Source of the DNA: Novosphingobium mangrovisedimenti | GTDB taxonomy: Bacteria; Pseudomonadota; Alphaproteobacteria; Sphingomonadales; Sphingomonadaceae | Direction: 5' to 3' | DNA length: 64,000 bases | NCBI RefSeq assembly: GCF_025153475.1 | Contig: NZ_JANZXA010000014.1 | Coordinates: 1-64,000, forward strand | Shown: in pieces, positions 18,032 through 27,171 of the stretch | Layout: each line of letters opens with the position of its first letter | Numbering within the stretch: position 1 is the stretch's first letter | Notes under the pieces: generated by a model | What the model was told of the DNA's origin: nothing | The model's database searches: none | Seen by the model: only the letters and a program-made list of their open reading frames with translations | Made by a program: the position numbers and the translations under genes

Positions 18032-19777
18032 ATGCAAGCCTACCTGCCGCCGATCGAGGATTACCGCTTCCTGCTGAGTGAAGTGCTCGGCTTCGACGAT
18101 GCCATGGGCGAACTCGGGCAGGAAACCGATCTCGATCTGGCCCTTGCGGTGCTGGAAGAGGCGGGGCGTTTCTGCGCCGACGTCCTCCATCCCATCAATC
18201 GCGAAGGGGACGAGCAGGGCAGCCGGATCGTCGATGGCGAAGTGCGCACGCCTCCGGGATTTGCCGCAGCCTATCGCGATTTCGCCGAAGGGGGCTGGAC
18301 GACGCTTTCCGCCAGCCCGGACCATGGCGGGCAGGGGCTGCCCTTCATTCTGCAGCTCTGGTTCGACGAGATGATGTCGGCGACGAACCTGTCCTTTGGC
18401 CTGTTCCCGGGACTGACACGCGGTGCCTGCGAGGCGATTGCCGCCCATGCTTCCGATGACCTCAAGGCCATCTGGCTGGAGCCGCTCGTCAACGGGCAAT
18501 GGACCGGCGCCATGGCATTGACCGAAAGCGGGGCGGGCACCGATCTCGCGCTGCTCAAGGCCAAGGCCGCGCCGAAAGGCGACGGTGCCTATGCGGTGAC
18601 CGGCACGAAGATCTTCATTTCCTCGGGCGACCACGATTTCGGCGGGAACATCGTCCACCTCGTTCTGGCGCGGCTGCCCGATGCGCCTCCGGGCGTGAAG
18701 GGAATCAGCCTTTTCCTCGTGCCCAAGTTCCTGCCGGATGGCGAGGGTGGCTTTACCGTGCGCAACACCATGTCGGTGGGCGCGCTTGAGAAGAAGATGG
18801 GCATTCACGCGCAGCCCACTTGCGTCATGAACTATGACGAGGCGACCGGCTGGCTCGTCGGTGAGCCGCACCGCGGGCTGGCGGCGATGTTCACGATGAT
18901 GAATGCCGAGCGTCTGATGGTCGGCATTCAGGGGCTCGGCATTGCCGGCGGTGCGTACCAGCAGGCGGTGGCCTATGCGCGCGAGCGGTTGCAGGGTCGC
19001 AGCGCCGATGGCGCGCGCGGGCCGGTGTCGATCATTGAGCACGCCGATGTGCGTCGCATGCTGCTGCAGGTGCGCGCCTTCGTCGAGGGCGGCCGGGCAC
19101 TGGCGGGCTGGACTGCCCTGCAGCTGGATCGCGCCCGTTCGCACCCCGATGCCGCAGAGCGGGCGCAGGCCGATGCGCTCGTGGCCTTGCTGACGCCCGT
19201 GGTGAAGGCGGGCTTCACCGATTTCGGGTTCGAAAGCGCGGTGCAGGCCCAGCAGGTGTTTGGCGGGCACGGCTACATCCGCGAATGGGGCATGGAGCAG
19301 TTCGTGCGCGATGCGCGCATTGCGCAGATCTACGAAGGCACCAACGGGGTTCAGGCCATGGATCTCGTCGGCCGCAAGCTTACACTTGGCGGCGGCAGCG
19401 TTGTGACGGGCTTCCTCGACCGGATCGAAAGCGATCTGGCGGCGGCGCAGGCACAGCCGGATGCCGCCCACGTAGCGCAGCGCGTTCAGTCCGCCTTGCA
19501 GCGCCTGCGGGAGGTCACGGTGTCGCTTCATGGCGCGGATATCCATGCGACGGGCTCTGCCGCGGTCGATTACCTGCGCATGTTCACGCTCGTGTCCATG
19601 GGCTGGATGTGGGCGCGCATGGCAGCGGCCGCCACAACGGGGAGCGAACAGCATTCGGCCAAACGGGCCGTGGCGCGCTTCTTCGTCGATCGCATGCTGC
19701 CGCAGGTCGATGCACTGGCGACGGCCATCGCGGCCGGGTCCGAGGCCATCACGGCTCTGGCCGACGACGCCTTTTGA
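18032..19777 (+). CDS. Acyl-CoA dehydrogenase, DmdC-like (long form)
   Basis: 581 residues from ATG 18032, preceded by GAGGAGAAAG. The FAD-binding middle domain has ALTESGAGTDLAL and KIFISSGDHD; the C-terminal helical domain has FGGHGYIREWGMEQFVRDARIAQIYEGTNGVQAMDL, which includes the catalytic-region Glu and the FAD-contact tail. An extra C-terminal domain of ~130 residues makes it the long type related to 3-methylmercaptopropionyl-CoA dehydrogenase. It oxidises an acyl-CoA at the alpha-beta position; the actual acyl chain is unknown. It is probably controlled by the upstream TetR. Confidence 0.85.
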   Translation: MQAYLPPIEDYRFLLSEVLGFDDAMGELGQETDLDLALAVLEEAGRFCADVLHPINREGDEQGSRIVDGEVRTPPGFAAAYRDFAEGGWTTLSASPDHGGQGLPFILQLWFDEMMSATNLSFGLFPGLTRGACEAIAAHASDDLKAIWLEPLVNGQWTGAMALTESGAGTDLALLKAKAAPKGDGAYAVTGTKIFISSGDHDFGGNIVHLVLARLPDAPPGVKGISLFLVPKFLPDGEGGFTVRNTMSVGALEKKMGIHAQPTCVMNYDEATGWLVGEPHRGLAAMFTMMNAERLMVGIQGLGIAGGAYQQAVAYARERLQGRSADGARGPVSIIEHADVRRMLLQVRAFVEGGRALAGWTALQLDRARSHPDAAERAQADALVALLTPVVKAGFTDFGFESAVQAQQVFGGHGYIREWGMEQFVRDARIAQIYEGTNGVQAMDLVGRKLTLGGGSVVTGFLDRIESDLAAAQAQPDAAHVAQRVQSALQRLREVTVSLHGADIHATGSAAVDYLRMFTLVSMGWMWARMAAAATTGSEQHSAKRAVARFFVDRMLPQVDALATAIAAGSEAITALADDAF

Positions 19778-19811
19778 CGGCTGGCCCGTCTGATCGGCAC
19801 CGGCTGCCTTG

Positions 19812-20729
19812 TCAGGCTGCCGCGTGTTCGGGCGAGATCCGCTTGTCGCTGGTGCGCGCGACTTCGAGAAAGGCGGCGACCAGCGGTGTTGTGTCGTCCT
19901 CGCGCCAGATCATCGAGAGGTCGAAATAGACGTTCTCGGCCGGGTCGATCGGCACGTACGCGATGCCCGGCAGCTGCAGGTTCCTCGCCGATTCCACGAC
20001 GAAGCTGACGCCGATGCCGCTGGACACCAGTGCGACTGCCGTGAACACGTCGTCCACGTTCTGCACGACATTGGGCGTGAGCCTGCGGTCGTGGAACAGC
20101 CGCGTCAGTTCATAGGTGAACCCGGTCGGGCGCGACACGCGCGGGTAGAAGATGAGCGGCTCGTTGGCGAGGTCGCTGAAGTGCACCGTTTTCTGCGCAG
20201 CGAGGCGGTGCGAAGAGGGGACCACGGCGAGCAGGCGTTCGGTGTAGAGCGGTTCCGAAAGCAATCCGGGCTCGTCGTCGAAGAAGCGGTTGAGGCCGAT
20301 GGCGATGCGCCGGTCGCGCAGGGCGCGCAGCTGGGTTTCGCGGTCCATGTTGTGCAGGACGAGGTCCACGTCCGGATAGAGGTTGCGGAAGGCCTTCATG
20401 ATTCGGGGCACGGTGTCGAGCACGGCCGAGCCGAATACGCCCACGTCCAGCCTGCCGAGCTGACCGATGCCGATCCGGCGTGCCCGTTCGGTCGCGCGGT
20501 CGAGCAGTTCCAGGATATGGCTCGCATCCTCGAAGAAGGCGGCGCCCGCCGGGGTGGGCTCGACGCCCCGGTTGCGGCGCACGAGGAGTTCGGCGCCGAC
20601 TTCCTCTTCCAGCTGCTGGATCTGTCGGGTGAGCGGTGGCTGCGAAATGTGCACGGCTTGCGCTGCGGCGCGAAAGCTGCCGTGGCGCACGACGGCCACG
20701 AAATAGCGGAGTTGACGGATTCCAATCAC
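19812..20729 (-). CDS. LysR-family regulator of the meta-cleavage operon
   Basis: 305 residues from the GTG at 20729; the frame continues upstream, but the LysR domain starts here (IGIRQLRYFVAVVRHGSFRAAAQ). The helix-turn-helix is at residues ~18-38, followed by the ligand-binding fold (FGSAVLDTVPRIMKAF onward). It is divergent from the hydroxymuconic semialdehyde dehydrogenase gene with a 154-base gap holding LysR-type operator candidates. CatM/CatR-class LysR proteins respond to muconate or ring-cleavage intermediates. Its inducer is not evident. Confidence 0.85.
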   Translation of the reverse strand: MIGIRQLRYFVAVVRHGSFRAAAQAVHISQPPLTRQIQQLEEEVGAELLVRRNRGVEPTPAGAAFFEDASHILELLDRATERARRIGIGQLGRLDVGVFGSAVLDTVPRIMKAFRNLYPDVDLVLHNMDRETQLRALRDRRIAIGLNRFFDDEPGLLSEPLYTERLLAVVPSSHRLAAQKTVHFSDLANEPLIFYPRVSRPTGFTYELTRLFHDRRLTPNVVQNVDDVFTAVALVSSGIGVSFVVESARNLQLPGIAYVPIDPAENVYFDLSMIWREDDTTPLVAAFLEVARTSDKRISPEHAAA

Positions 20730-20747
20730 GGCGTCCTCTTTCCGGTG

Positions 20748-20786
20748 ATACCTTTTTCGTAATTTTGATCGCAATAATCCGTATTG
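20748..20786. promoter_or_regulatory. Candidate LysR operators between lysR and the meta operon
   Basis: ATAC-N7-GTAA at 20748-20762 matches the ATAC-N7-GTAT core bound by CatM/BenM-type regulators at seven of eight positions. A second dyad, CAATA-N5-TATTG, lies at 20772-20786. Two dyads 24 bases apart between divergent genes are the usual arrangement for a LysR recognition and activation site pair. Confidence 0.5.
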
Positions 20787-20883
20787 GACGGTGCAGGTCA
20801 AGCCAATTATCCAGAATGTCCAACTAAGGGTCGTGTCGCGCAGCGTCTCGGGCCCGAAGGTCTGAAGGGACAGGATCGCTCGA

Positions 20884-22380
20884 ATGGAAAAGCCTGACGT
20901 GATCGATGCAGCAAGCGGCACCGGTGAGGTGGCCTTCCGGCACTTCATCGACGGCCGTGCCGTGAGCAGCGCGCGCACCTTCGAAAAGCGCCGCCCGTTC
21001 GACGGCTCGCTGGTCGGCCTGGTGGCCGAAGCGGGGCGCGAGGAAGTCGATGCTGCCGTTACCGCGGCGCGTCGGGCACTCACCGGCCCCTGGGCCGGCA
21101 TTTCCGTCGAGGATCGTTCCGACCTGATGCGCGCGGTTGCCGACGGCATCACGCGCCGCTTCGACGATTTCGTCGAGGCCGAGATGGCCGATACCGGCCA
21201 GCCCCGTTCGATGATGGGCCATGCCTTCGTTCCGCGCGGCGCGGCGAACTTCAAGGCCTTCGCCGATGTCGTGAAGTCGGTTGCGACCGAAGCGTTCCAG
21301 ACCGCGACGCCCGATGGCGCCGGCGCCATCAACTATTCGATCCGCAAGCCAAAGGGCGTGATCGGCGTGATCTCGCCGTGGAATGCGCCGTTCCTGCTGA
21401 TGACCTGGAAGGTCGCCCCGGCTCTCGCCTGCGGTAACACGGTCGTCGTCAAGCCCTCGGAAGAGACCCCGGGCACTGCCACGCTGCTGGGCGAAGTGAT
21501 GAACGAGGTCGGCATTCCGGCGGGCGTCTACAATGTCATTCACGGTTTCGGGCCGGATTCCGCCGGTGCCTTCCTGACCGAGCACCCCGGCGTCGATGCC
21601 ATCACCTTCACCGGCGAAACCCGCACGGGCACCGCGATCATGCAGGCTGCCGCAAGGGGCCTGCGCGACGTGTCGTTCGAGATGGGCGGCAAGAACAGCG
21701 CGCTGGTGTTTGCAGACGCCGATCTCGACAAGACCATCGAGGGGCTGACGCGCTCTGTTTTCCTCAACTGCGGGCAGGTGTGCCTGGGTACCGAGCGGGT
21801 GCTGGTCGAGCGCCCGGTCTTCGAGGAAGTCGTTGCCCGGCTCAAGGCCGCCGCCGAAGCCCTGCGCCCCGGGCACCCCGAGGACAAGGCGACGAACTTC
21901 GGCCCGCTGATCTCGCAGGAGCACCGCGACAAGGTGCTGTCCTACTATGCCAAGGCCGCGGCCGACGGTGCGACGGTTGTTACCGGCGGCGGCGTTCCCG
22001 ACCTGCCGGGCGACCTTGCCAGGGGGTCTTTCGTCCAGCCGACGATCTGGACCGGTCTTGCCGACGACAGCGCCGCGGTCACCGAGGAAATCTTTGGGCC
22101 TTGCTGCCACATCCGTCCTTTTGATTCAGAAGACGAGGCCATCCGTCTCGCCAACGCTACCGAGTATGGCCTCGCCACGAGCATCTGGACGCGCGATCTC
22201 TCCCGCGCCCACCGGGTTGCCGCGGCGGTCGATGTTGGCATCACCTGGATCAATTCGTGGTTCCTGCGCGACCTGCGCACGCCGTTCGGCGGGACCAAGC
22301 AATCGGGCATCGGCCGCGAGGGCGGTGTTCACAGCCTCGAGTTCTACACCGAACTCCGCAACATCTGCGTGAAGCTCTGA
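20884..22380 (+). CDS. 2-hydroxymuconic semialdehyde dehydrogenase (DmpC/XylG family)
   Basis: 498-residue aldehyde dehydrogenase. SPWNAPFLLMTWK binds NAD, the catalytic Glu lies in FEMGGKNSALV and the catalytic Cys in FLNCGQVCLGTER. The C-terminus WFLRDLRTPFGGTKQSGIGREGGVHSLEFYTEL is diagnostic of hydroxymuconic semialdehyde dehydrogenases (quoted here in two parts: WFLRDLRTPFGG and GREGGVHSLEFY). It oxidises the catechol meta-cleavage product to 4-oxalocrotonate, the first step of the oxalocrotonate branch. It is the first gene of the operon, and the next gene starts two bases after its stop. Confidence 0.88.
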   Translation: MEKPDVIDAASGTGEVAFRHFIDGRAVSSARTFEKRRPFDGSLVGLVAEAGREEVDAAVTAARRALTGPWAGISVEDRSDLMRAVADGITRRFDDFVEAEMADTGQPRSMMGHAFVPRGAANFKAFADVVKSVATEAFQTATPDGAGAINYSIRKPKGVIGVISPWNAPFLLMTWKVAPALACGNTVVVKPSEETPGTATLLGEVMNEVGIPAGVYNVIHGFGPDSAGAFLTEHPGVDAITFTGETRTGTAIMQAAARGLRDVSFEMGGKNSALVFADADLDKTIEGLTRSVFLNCGQVCLGTERVLVERPVFEEVVARLKAAAEALRPGHPEDKATNFGPLISQEHRDKVLSYYAKAAADGATVVTGGGVPDLPGDLARGSFVQPTIWTGLADDSAAVTEEIFGPCCHIRPFDSEDEAIRLANATEYGLATSIWTRDLSRAHRVAAAVDVGITWINSWFLRDLRTPFGGTKQSGIGREGGVHSLEFYTELRNICVKL

Positions 22381-22382
22381 TC

Positions 22383-23240
22383 ATGGCACTGGATCCCGCA
22401 CTCATCGAACGCGCCGGCGACGAGCTCTACGACGCCTATCGCGCCAACAGCACCATCGCGCCGCTGCGCGATCGCTTCGAGGGCATCGATATCGTCGATG
22501 CCTATCGCATCCAGGAACGCTTCATGGACCGCCGGCTCGCGATCGGCGAGGATGTCGTCGGCAAGAAGATCGGCGTGACGTCCAAGGCCGTTCAGGAAAT
22601 GATCGGCGTGTTCGAGCCGGACTTCGGCCTGCTGACTTCGGTCATGGAAGTCGAGGATGGCAGGGTCGTCGATCTCGACCGCCTGATCCAGCCGCGCGCC
22701 GAAGCGGAAATCGCCTTCGTCCTGAAGGAGGACCTCAACGGTCCGGGCGTGACCGCGACCGATGTTCTGCGGGCTACCGATCACGTGCGTGCCTGCTTCG
22801 AGATCGTCGACAGCCGTATCGACGGCTGGGACATCCGCATTCAGGATACCGTGGCCGACAACGCCTCCTGCGGCGTCTTCGTGCTGGGCGAGGACAAGGT
22901 CGATCCGCGCGACGTGGACCTGACGCTGGCCGGTCTGCTGGTCGAGATGAACGGCGAGCCCTGCGCGGACGGCGTGGGCGCGGCCGTACAGGGATCTCCG
23001 CTCAACGCGGTGGCCTGGCTCGCCAACACGCTCGGGCGTCTCGGCATGCCGTTCCGTGCGGGCGAGGTGATCCTTTCCGGCTCGCTGGCACCGCTCATCC
23101 CGGTCAAGCACGGGGACAGCCTCATCGCCCACATCGGCGGCATCGGTTCGTGCTCGGTCGGTTTCGCAAACGGCGGGGCGGCCGGTTTCCCCATGACCGA
23201 TGCTGCCCGTGCGATCATCAAGGAGACGGCCGGTGCTTGA
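22383..23240 (+). CDS. 2-hydroxypenta-2,4-dienoate hydratase (DmpE/XylJ family)
   Basis: 285 residues of the hydratase/decarboxylase fold. Conserved blocks are GKKIGVTSKAVQEMIGV, the metal-site region with IQPRAEAEIAFVL, and TVADNASCGVFVLG. It hydrates 2-hydroxypentadienoate to 4-hydroxy-2-oxovalerate. The family is usually ~260 residues; here the C-terminus runs on for about 25 (GFANGGAAGFPMTDAARAII), overlapping the next gene's start. Hydratase rather than decarboxylase is assigned from the IGV-FEPDFG signature and the adjacent decarboxylase paralogue. Confidence 0.83.
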   Translation: MALDPALIERAGDELYDAYRANSTIAPLRDRFEGIDIVDAYRIQERFMDRRLAIGEDVVGKKIGVTSKAVQEMIGVFEPDFGLLTSVMEVEDGRVVDLDRLIQPRAEAEIAFVLKEDLNGPGVTATDVLRATDHVRACFEIVDSRIDGWDIRIQDTVADNASCGVFVLGEDKVDPRDVDLTLAGLLVEMNGEPCADGVGAAVQGSPLNAVAWLANTLGRLGMPFRAGEVILSGSLAPLIPVKHGDSLIAHIGGIGSCSVGFANGGAAGFPMTDAARAIIKETAGA

Positions 23241-24018
23241 TTCCGCAACACTCGACCGCATCACCGCTCAGGTTGCCACAGCGCAGGCCGCGCCGCACAC
23301 GATGCCCAAGCTGACCGAGGTCTATCCCGGTCTCGATGTCGAGGACGGCTATGCGGTGCAGGACCGCCTGCTGGCCCGATGGCTGGACGAGGGCCGCGAA
23401 CTGATCGGTCTCAAGGCCGGCCTCACGTCCAAGGCCAAGATGGAGCAGATGGGCGTATCGGAGCCGAGCTTCGGCATCCTGATGCGCGACACGCTCGATC
23501 CCGAAGGCAGCATCATCCCCACGCAGTGCCTGATCCATCCGCGCGTCGAGGCCGAGATCGCCTTCGTCATGAAGGACGAACTCGGTGGACCGGAGGTGTC
23601 GATCGATCAGGTTCTGGACGCTACCGACTTCGTGCAGCCGGCGATCGAGATCCTCGACAGCCGCTTCGAGAAGTTCAAGTTCGACCTGCCCAGCGTGATC
23701 GCCGACAATGGCTCGTCCGCGCGTTTCGTGATGGGCGGGCGGCCGCGCCGGGCGCGCAATGTCGATCTGCGAACGATCGGCATGGTCATGGAACTCAATG
23801 GAGAGATCGTGGCGATGGCCTCTTCGGGCGCGGTGCTGGGCCATCCGGCACGCTCGATCCAGATGCTGGTCGCCTGGCTTCACGGGCGAGGCCGCACGCT
23901 GCCGGCGGGAAGCATCGTGCTGACCGGCGGGGCGACCGCCGCCATCGCGGTCAAGCCGGATGACGCGGTCATCGTGCGCTATCAGGACATGGGCGAAATC
24001 AGTGTTCGTTTCGGCTGA
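23233..24018 (+). CDS. 4-oxalocrotonate decarboxylase (DmpH/XylI family)
   Basis: 261 residues from the GTG at 23233, which overlaps the hydratase stop by eight bases. The paralogous fold has GLKAGLTSKAKMEQMGV, HPRVEAEIAFVM and an acidic metal site. The MPKLTEVYPGLDVEDGYAVQ start and the IRVEAEIAF/ILDSRFEKFKFDLPSVIADN block resemble XylI. It decarboxylates 2-oxohex-3-enedioate, and in known pathways forms a complex with the hydratase, which agrees with the overlapping genes. Confidence 0.83.
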   Translation: MLDSATLDRITAQVATAQAAPHTMPKLTEVYPGLDVEDGYAVQDRLLARWLDEGRELIGLKAGLTSKAKMEQMGVSEPSFGILMRDTLDPEGSIIPTQCLIHPRVEAEIAFVMKDELGGPEVSIDQVLDATDFVQPAIEILDSRFEKFKFDLPSVIADNGSSARFVMGGRPRRARNVDLRTIGMVMELNGEIVAMASSGAVLGHPARSIQMLVAWLHGRGRTLPAGSIVLTGGATAAIAVKPDDAVIVRYQDMGEISVRFG

Positions 24019-24089
24019 CAGGCCGGCGACGCAGGCCTGCCGGGAAACGGAGATCCGCCGCGCGACGGCGGACCGATAGGGAGGATTGG

Positions 24090-24305
24090 ATGCCGATCAT
24101 TTCGGTGGTCTTGGGCGAAGGGCGAACTGTCGAGCAGAAACGGCAATTGTGCCGTGAGCTGACCGAAGCAACCGTGCGCACGCTGCTGGTGCGCCCGGAA
24201 CAGGTGCGCGTGATCATTCAGGACACGCCTTTGGAAAATTATGCGGTGGCGGGCGTCACGTTCGCGGACCGTGGGGATTTCTGTCCGGAAGGGACGATGA
24301 AATGA
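24090..24305 (+). CDS. 4-oxalocrotonate tautomerase (DmpI/XylH family)
   Basis: A 71-residue protein starting MPIISVVLGEGR, so Pro1 (after Met removal) is present as the general base. Arg11 and Arg39 equivalents are visible in GEGR and QVRVII. It ketonises 2-hydroxymuconate to 2-oxohex-3-enedioate. GGAGG lies eight bases ahead of the ATG, and the stop overlaps the next gene (ATGA). Confidence 0.9.
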   Translation: MPIISVVLGEGRTVEQKRQLCRELTEATVRTLLVRPEQVRVIIQDTPLENYAVAGVTFADRGDFCPEGTMK

Positions 24306-25225
24306 GCAAGATCAAGTGTGCCATCATCGGGCCGGGTAACATCGGTACCGACCTGCTCTACAAGCTGATGCGCTCCGACGTTCTGGAGCCTGTGTGGATG
24401 GTGGGTGTCGATCCCACATCCGCCGGTCTGGCGCGCGCGCGCGATCTGGGCCTGAAGACGACGGACCAGGGCGTCGACGGCATGATCGACCACGTGATCG
24501 CGGACGGCGTGCAGATCGCCTTCGATGCGACCTCGGCCTATGTCCATGCCGAGAACAGCCGCAAGCTCAATGCGCTGGGCGTGCTCATGATCGACCTTAC
24601 GCCGGCCGCTATCGGCCCGCTCTGCGTGCCGCCGGTAAACCTTGCCGGGCTGGTGGGGCGTCAGGTGATGAACGTGAACATGGTCACTTGCGCGGGGCAG
24701 GCGACGATCCCGATGGTCAATGCCGTCAGCTCGGTCCAGAAGGTCGACTATGCCGAGATCATCGCGACGGTGGCCTCGCTCTCGATCGGGCCCGGCACGC
24801 GCAAGAACATCGACGAGTTCACCCGCACGACTTCGGGCGCGGTCGAGAAAGTCGGCGGTGCGAGCAAGGGCAAGGCGATCGTGGTCGTCAACCCTGCCGA
24901 TCCGCCGCTGATGATGCGCGATACGGTCTATTGCGAGACGGCTGAGGAGCCTGATCGCGAGGCGATCACCGCTTCGGTCCACAAGATGATCGCCGAAGTG
25001 CAGAAGTACGTTCCCGGCTATCGCCTCAAGAACGGGCCGACCTTCGATGGCCGCAAGGTCGCCATTTTCCTCGAGGTCGAGGGGCTGGGCGACTTCCTGC
25101 CCAAGTATGCCGGCAACCTCGACATCATGACTGCGTCGGCGGCACGGGCTGCCGAAATGTTCGCGCAGGAAATCCTGGCGGGCACGCTCGAACTCAAGCC
25201 CGTTCCGGCAGAGGAGGCCGCGTAA
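24302..25225 (+). CDS. Acetaldehyde dehydrogenase, acylating (DmpF/BphJ family)
   Basis: 307 residues. The NAD-binding motif GPGNIG is at residues 10-15 and the thioester-forming Cys130 is in NMVTCAGQATIP; both are conserved in BphJ/DmpF. It converts acetaldehyde to acetyl-CoA and receives the aldehyde by channelling from the aldolase. The next gene overlaps by one base (TAATG), consistent with an obligate aldolase-dehydrogenase complex. Confidence 0.92.
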   Translation: MSKIKCAIIGPGNIGTDLLYKLMRSDVLEPVWMVGVDPTSAGLARARDLGLKTTDQGVDGMIDHVIADGVQIAFDATSAYVHAENSRKLNALGVLMIDLTPAAIGPLCVPPVNLAGLVGRQVMNVNMVTCAGQATIPMVNAVSSVQKVDYAEIIATVASLSIGPGTRKNIDEFTRTTSGAVEKVGGASKGKAIVVVNPADPPLMMRDTVYCETAEEPDREAITASVHKMIAEVQKYVPGYRLKNGPTFDGRKVAIFLEVEGLGDFLPKYAGNLDIMTASAARAAEMFAQEILAGTLELKPVPAEEAA

Positions 25226-26307
25226 TGGCAACTCTTGAATCCACTGTGCGCGGCAAGCGCGTGAAGCTCCACGACATGAGCCTGCGCGACGGCATGCACT
25301 CGATGCGCCACCAGATCCCGCTCGCCAAGATGGTCGAGATCGCCAGCGGCCTCGACGCGGCTGGCGTCCCGCTGATCCAGGTGACGCACGGCGACGGGCT
25401 GGGCGGTTCCTCGCTCAACTACGGACGCGGCCTGCATACCGACGAGGAATACCTGCGCGCGGTCGTGCCGGCGGTGAAGAACGCGACGATTTCGGTGCTG
25501 CACGTGCCGGGGATCGGCACGCTCGACGAGTTGCGCATGGCGGCCGACTGCGGCGTGGGCTGTGTCCACGTCGCCACCCACTGCACCGAGGCGGACGTTT
25601 CCGAACAGCACATCGGGCTGGGGCGCGAGCTTGGTCTCGATACCGTCGGCTTCCTGATGATGGCGCACATGACCACGGTCGAAAAGCTGGTCGAGCAGGC
25701 GCTGCTGATGGAAAGCTACGGCGCACAGACGGTCTATTGCGTCGACAGTGCCGGCTACATGCTGCCCGACGACGTGACCGCGCGCGTTTCCGCGATACGG
25801 GGCGTGTTGAAGCCGGAAACCGAGATCGGTTTCCACGGCCACCACAACCTAGGCATGGGCTGCGCCAACTCGATTGCCGCGATCGCCTCCGGCGCGACGC
25901 GTATCGACGGTTCGGTTGCCGGTTTCGGCGCCGGTGCGGGCAATACGCCGTTGGAGGTCTTCGCCGCCGTGCTGGAACGCATGGGTGTCGAGACGGGCAT
26001 CGATGTCTTCGCGCTCATGGACGTGGCCGAGGACAGCGTGCTGCCGATGATGGCCAAGCCCCCGCGCGCGGATCGTGATGCGCTGACGCTGGGCTATGCC
26101 GGTGTCTATTCGACGTTCCTCTATCCCGCCAAGGATTGCGAACGGAAGTACGGCGTGCCCGCGCGCGACATCCTTATCGAACTTGGCCGCAAGCGGATGA
26201 TCGGCGGTCAGGAAGACATGATCGAGGATACTGCGCTCACCATGGCGCGCGAGCGCGGGCTGCTCGGCAGCGACAGCAAGGGCGTAGAGGAAACCACGCC
26301 TGCCTGA
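25225..26307 (+). CDS. 4-hydroxy-2-oxovalerate aldolase (DmpG/BphI family)
   Basis: 360 residues. The HMGL-like TIM barrel starts with LHDMSLRDGMHSMRHQ, which supplies the catalytic Arg and the metal-binding Asp; FHGHHNLGMG near residue 200 gives the histidine metal ligands. The C-terminal communication domain has KPPRADRDALTLGYAGVYSTF (cut to its core: DALTLGYAGVYS). It cleaves 4-hydroxy-2-oxovalerate to pyruvate and acetaldehyde. With this gene and its partner the lower meta pathway ends in central metabolites. Confidence 0.92.
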   Translation: MATLESTVRGKRVKLHDMSLRDGMHSMRHQIPLAKMVEIASGLDAAGVPLIQVTHGDGLGGSSLNYGRGLHTDEEYLRAVVPAVKNATISVLHVPGIGTLDELRMAADCGVGCVHVATHCTEADVSEQHIGLGRELGLDTVGFLMMAHMTTVEKLVEQALLMESYGAQTVYCVDSAGYMLPDDVTARVSAIRGVLKPETEIGFHGHHNLGMGCANSIAAIASGATRIDGSVAGFGAGAGNTPLEVFAAVLERMGVETGIDVFALMDVAEDSVLPMMAKPPRADRDALTLGYAGVYSTFLYPAKDCERKYGVPARDILIELGRKRMIGGQEDMIEDTALTMARERGLLGSDSKGVEETTPA

Positions 26308-26374
26308 CGACGAATAATCCGAGACAACGGTGCTGCAATAAGACGCCGGATCGAAGGGGTGAAGGACGCAAGCA

Positions 26375-26746
26375 ATGCCAAAGGACCAATCCGGAAGTGA
26401 CAAAGGCGCTCAAGCGTCGGAGACCTTCCGGATCCTCGTCGATGGAGATGCGGCAGGGTTTGCCTGCCGGGCCGACCAGAACGTGCTGCAGGCCATGCGC
26501 GCGGCGGGACGTTCGGTCCTGGCTGTCGGCTGCCGTGGCGGGGGCTGCGGCGTGTGCCGGGTCGTGATCGCCGAGGGGCAGTACGAGGCGAAGCATATGA
26601 GTGCGGCCTGGGTCACGGCGGAACAGGCCGAAGTCGGCATGGGTCTCGCGTGCCGGATCTATCCGCGCAGCGACCTCAGGATCGAGCAGGCGCCGCGGCG
26701 TTGCCGTGCCAGGCGGACGGACGCGGGAAAGGCGGTCGCGGCATGA
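26375..26746 (+). CDS. 2Fe-2S ferredoxin, XylT/DmpQ-like, second copy
   Basis: 123 residues. The ligand pattern GCRGGGCGVC plus ACRIYP repeats that of the ferredoxin at 408. Between the ligands, AEGQYEAKHMSAAWV is typical of XylT-type reactivators. Here it lies two genes ahead of catechol 2,3-dioxygenase, the enzyme this family re-reduces after oxidative inactivation, so its role is better supported by context than that of the first copy. A basic C-terminal tail (PRRCRARRTDAGKA) extends past the usual end. Confidence 0.83.
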   Translation: MPKDQSGSDKGAQASETFRILVDGDAAGFACRADQNVLQAMRAAGRSVLAVGCRGGGCGVCRVVIAEGQYEAKHMSAAWVTAEQAEVGMGLACRIYPRSDLRIEQAPRRCRARRTDAGKAVAA

Positions 26747-27156
26747 ACACGGGTCTTCCGGCAGATCAGGTCGAACGCGCACTGGGTGCCGCGCGCAAGA
26801 TGGCTGAGGATCTCGGCGCACGGGTCGCGATCGCGGTGGTCGACGTGGGGGGCAACCTTGGCGGGTTCCTGCGACTGCCCGGCGCGTTTCTGGCGTCGAG
26901 CGATCTGGCCATCGACAAGGCGTGGACGGCAGCCAGCTTCGGAGCCTCCACGCGGGGTTTCAGCGAAATGCTGGAGGGTACGCCGCGCGCGGTGCGCGAC
27001 GGCCTCTTGCGGCGGCCGCGTGTGACGGAGGTCCCAGGAGGGATGCCGATCATGCACGACGGCCGGGTTATCGGCGCGCTCGGTGTGTCGGGCGGCAGCG
27101 AAATTGAAGACGAGCAGATTGCCGAAGGCGGCCTTGCCGCTTTCGGCAAGGTATAA
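26743..27156 (+). CDS. GlcG/HbpS-family heme-binding-like protein
   Basis: 137 residues of the DUF336/GlcG fold: ALGAARKMAEDLGARVAIAV, VDVGGNLGGFLRLPGAFLAS, IDKAWTAASFG and a C-terminal GALGVSGG. Such small proteins are often found in aromatic meta operons, where their function is not settled; HbpS relatives bind heme. It overlaps the ferredoxin stop by four bases and ends 15 bases ahead of catechol 2,3-dioxygenase, so it may assist dioxygenase maturation or reactivation. That role is inference. Confidence 0.75.
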   Translation: MNTGLPADQVERALGAARKMAEDLGARVAIAVVDVGGNLGGFLRLPGAFLASSDLAIDKAWTAASFGASTRGFSEMLEGTPRAVRDGLLRRPRVTEVPGGMPIMHDGRVIGALGVSGGSEIEDEQIAEGGLAAFGKV

Positions 27157-27171
27157 GGCGAGGATTTCGAG

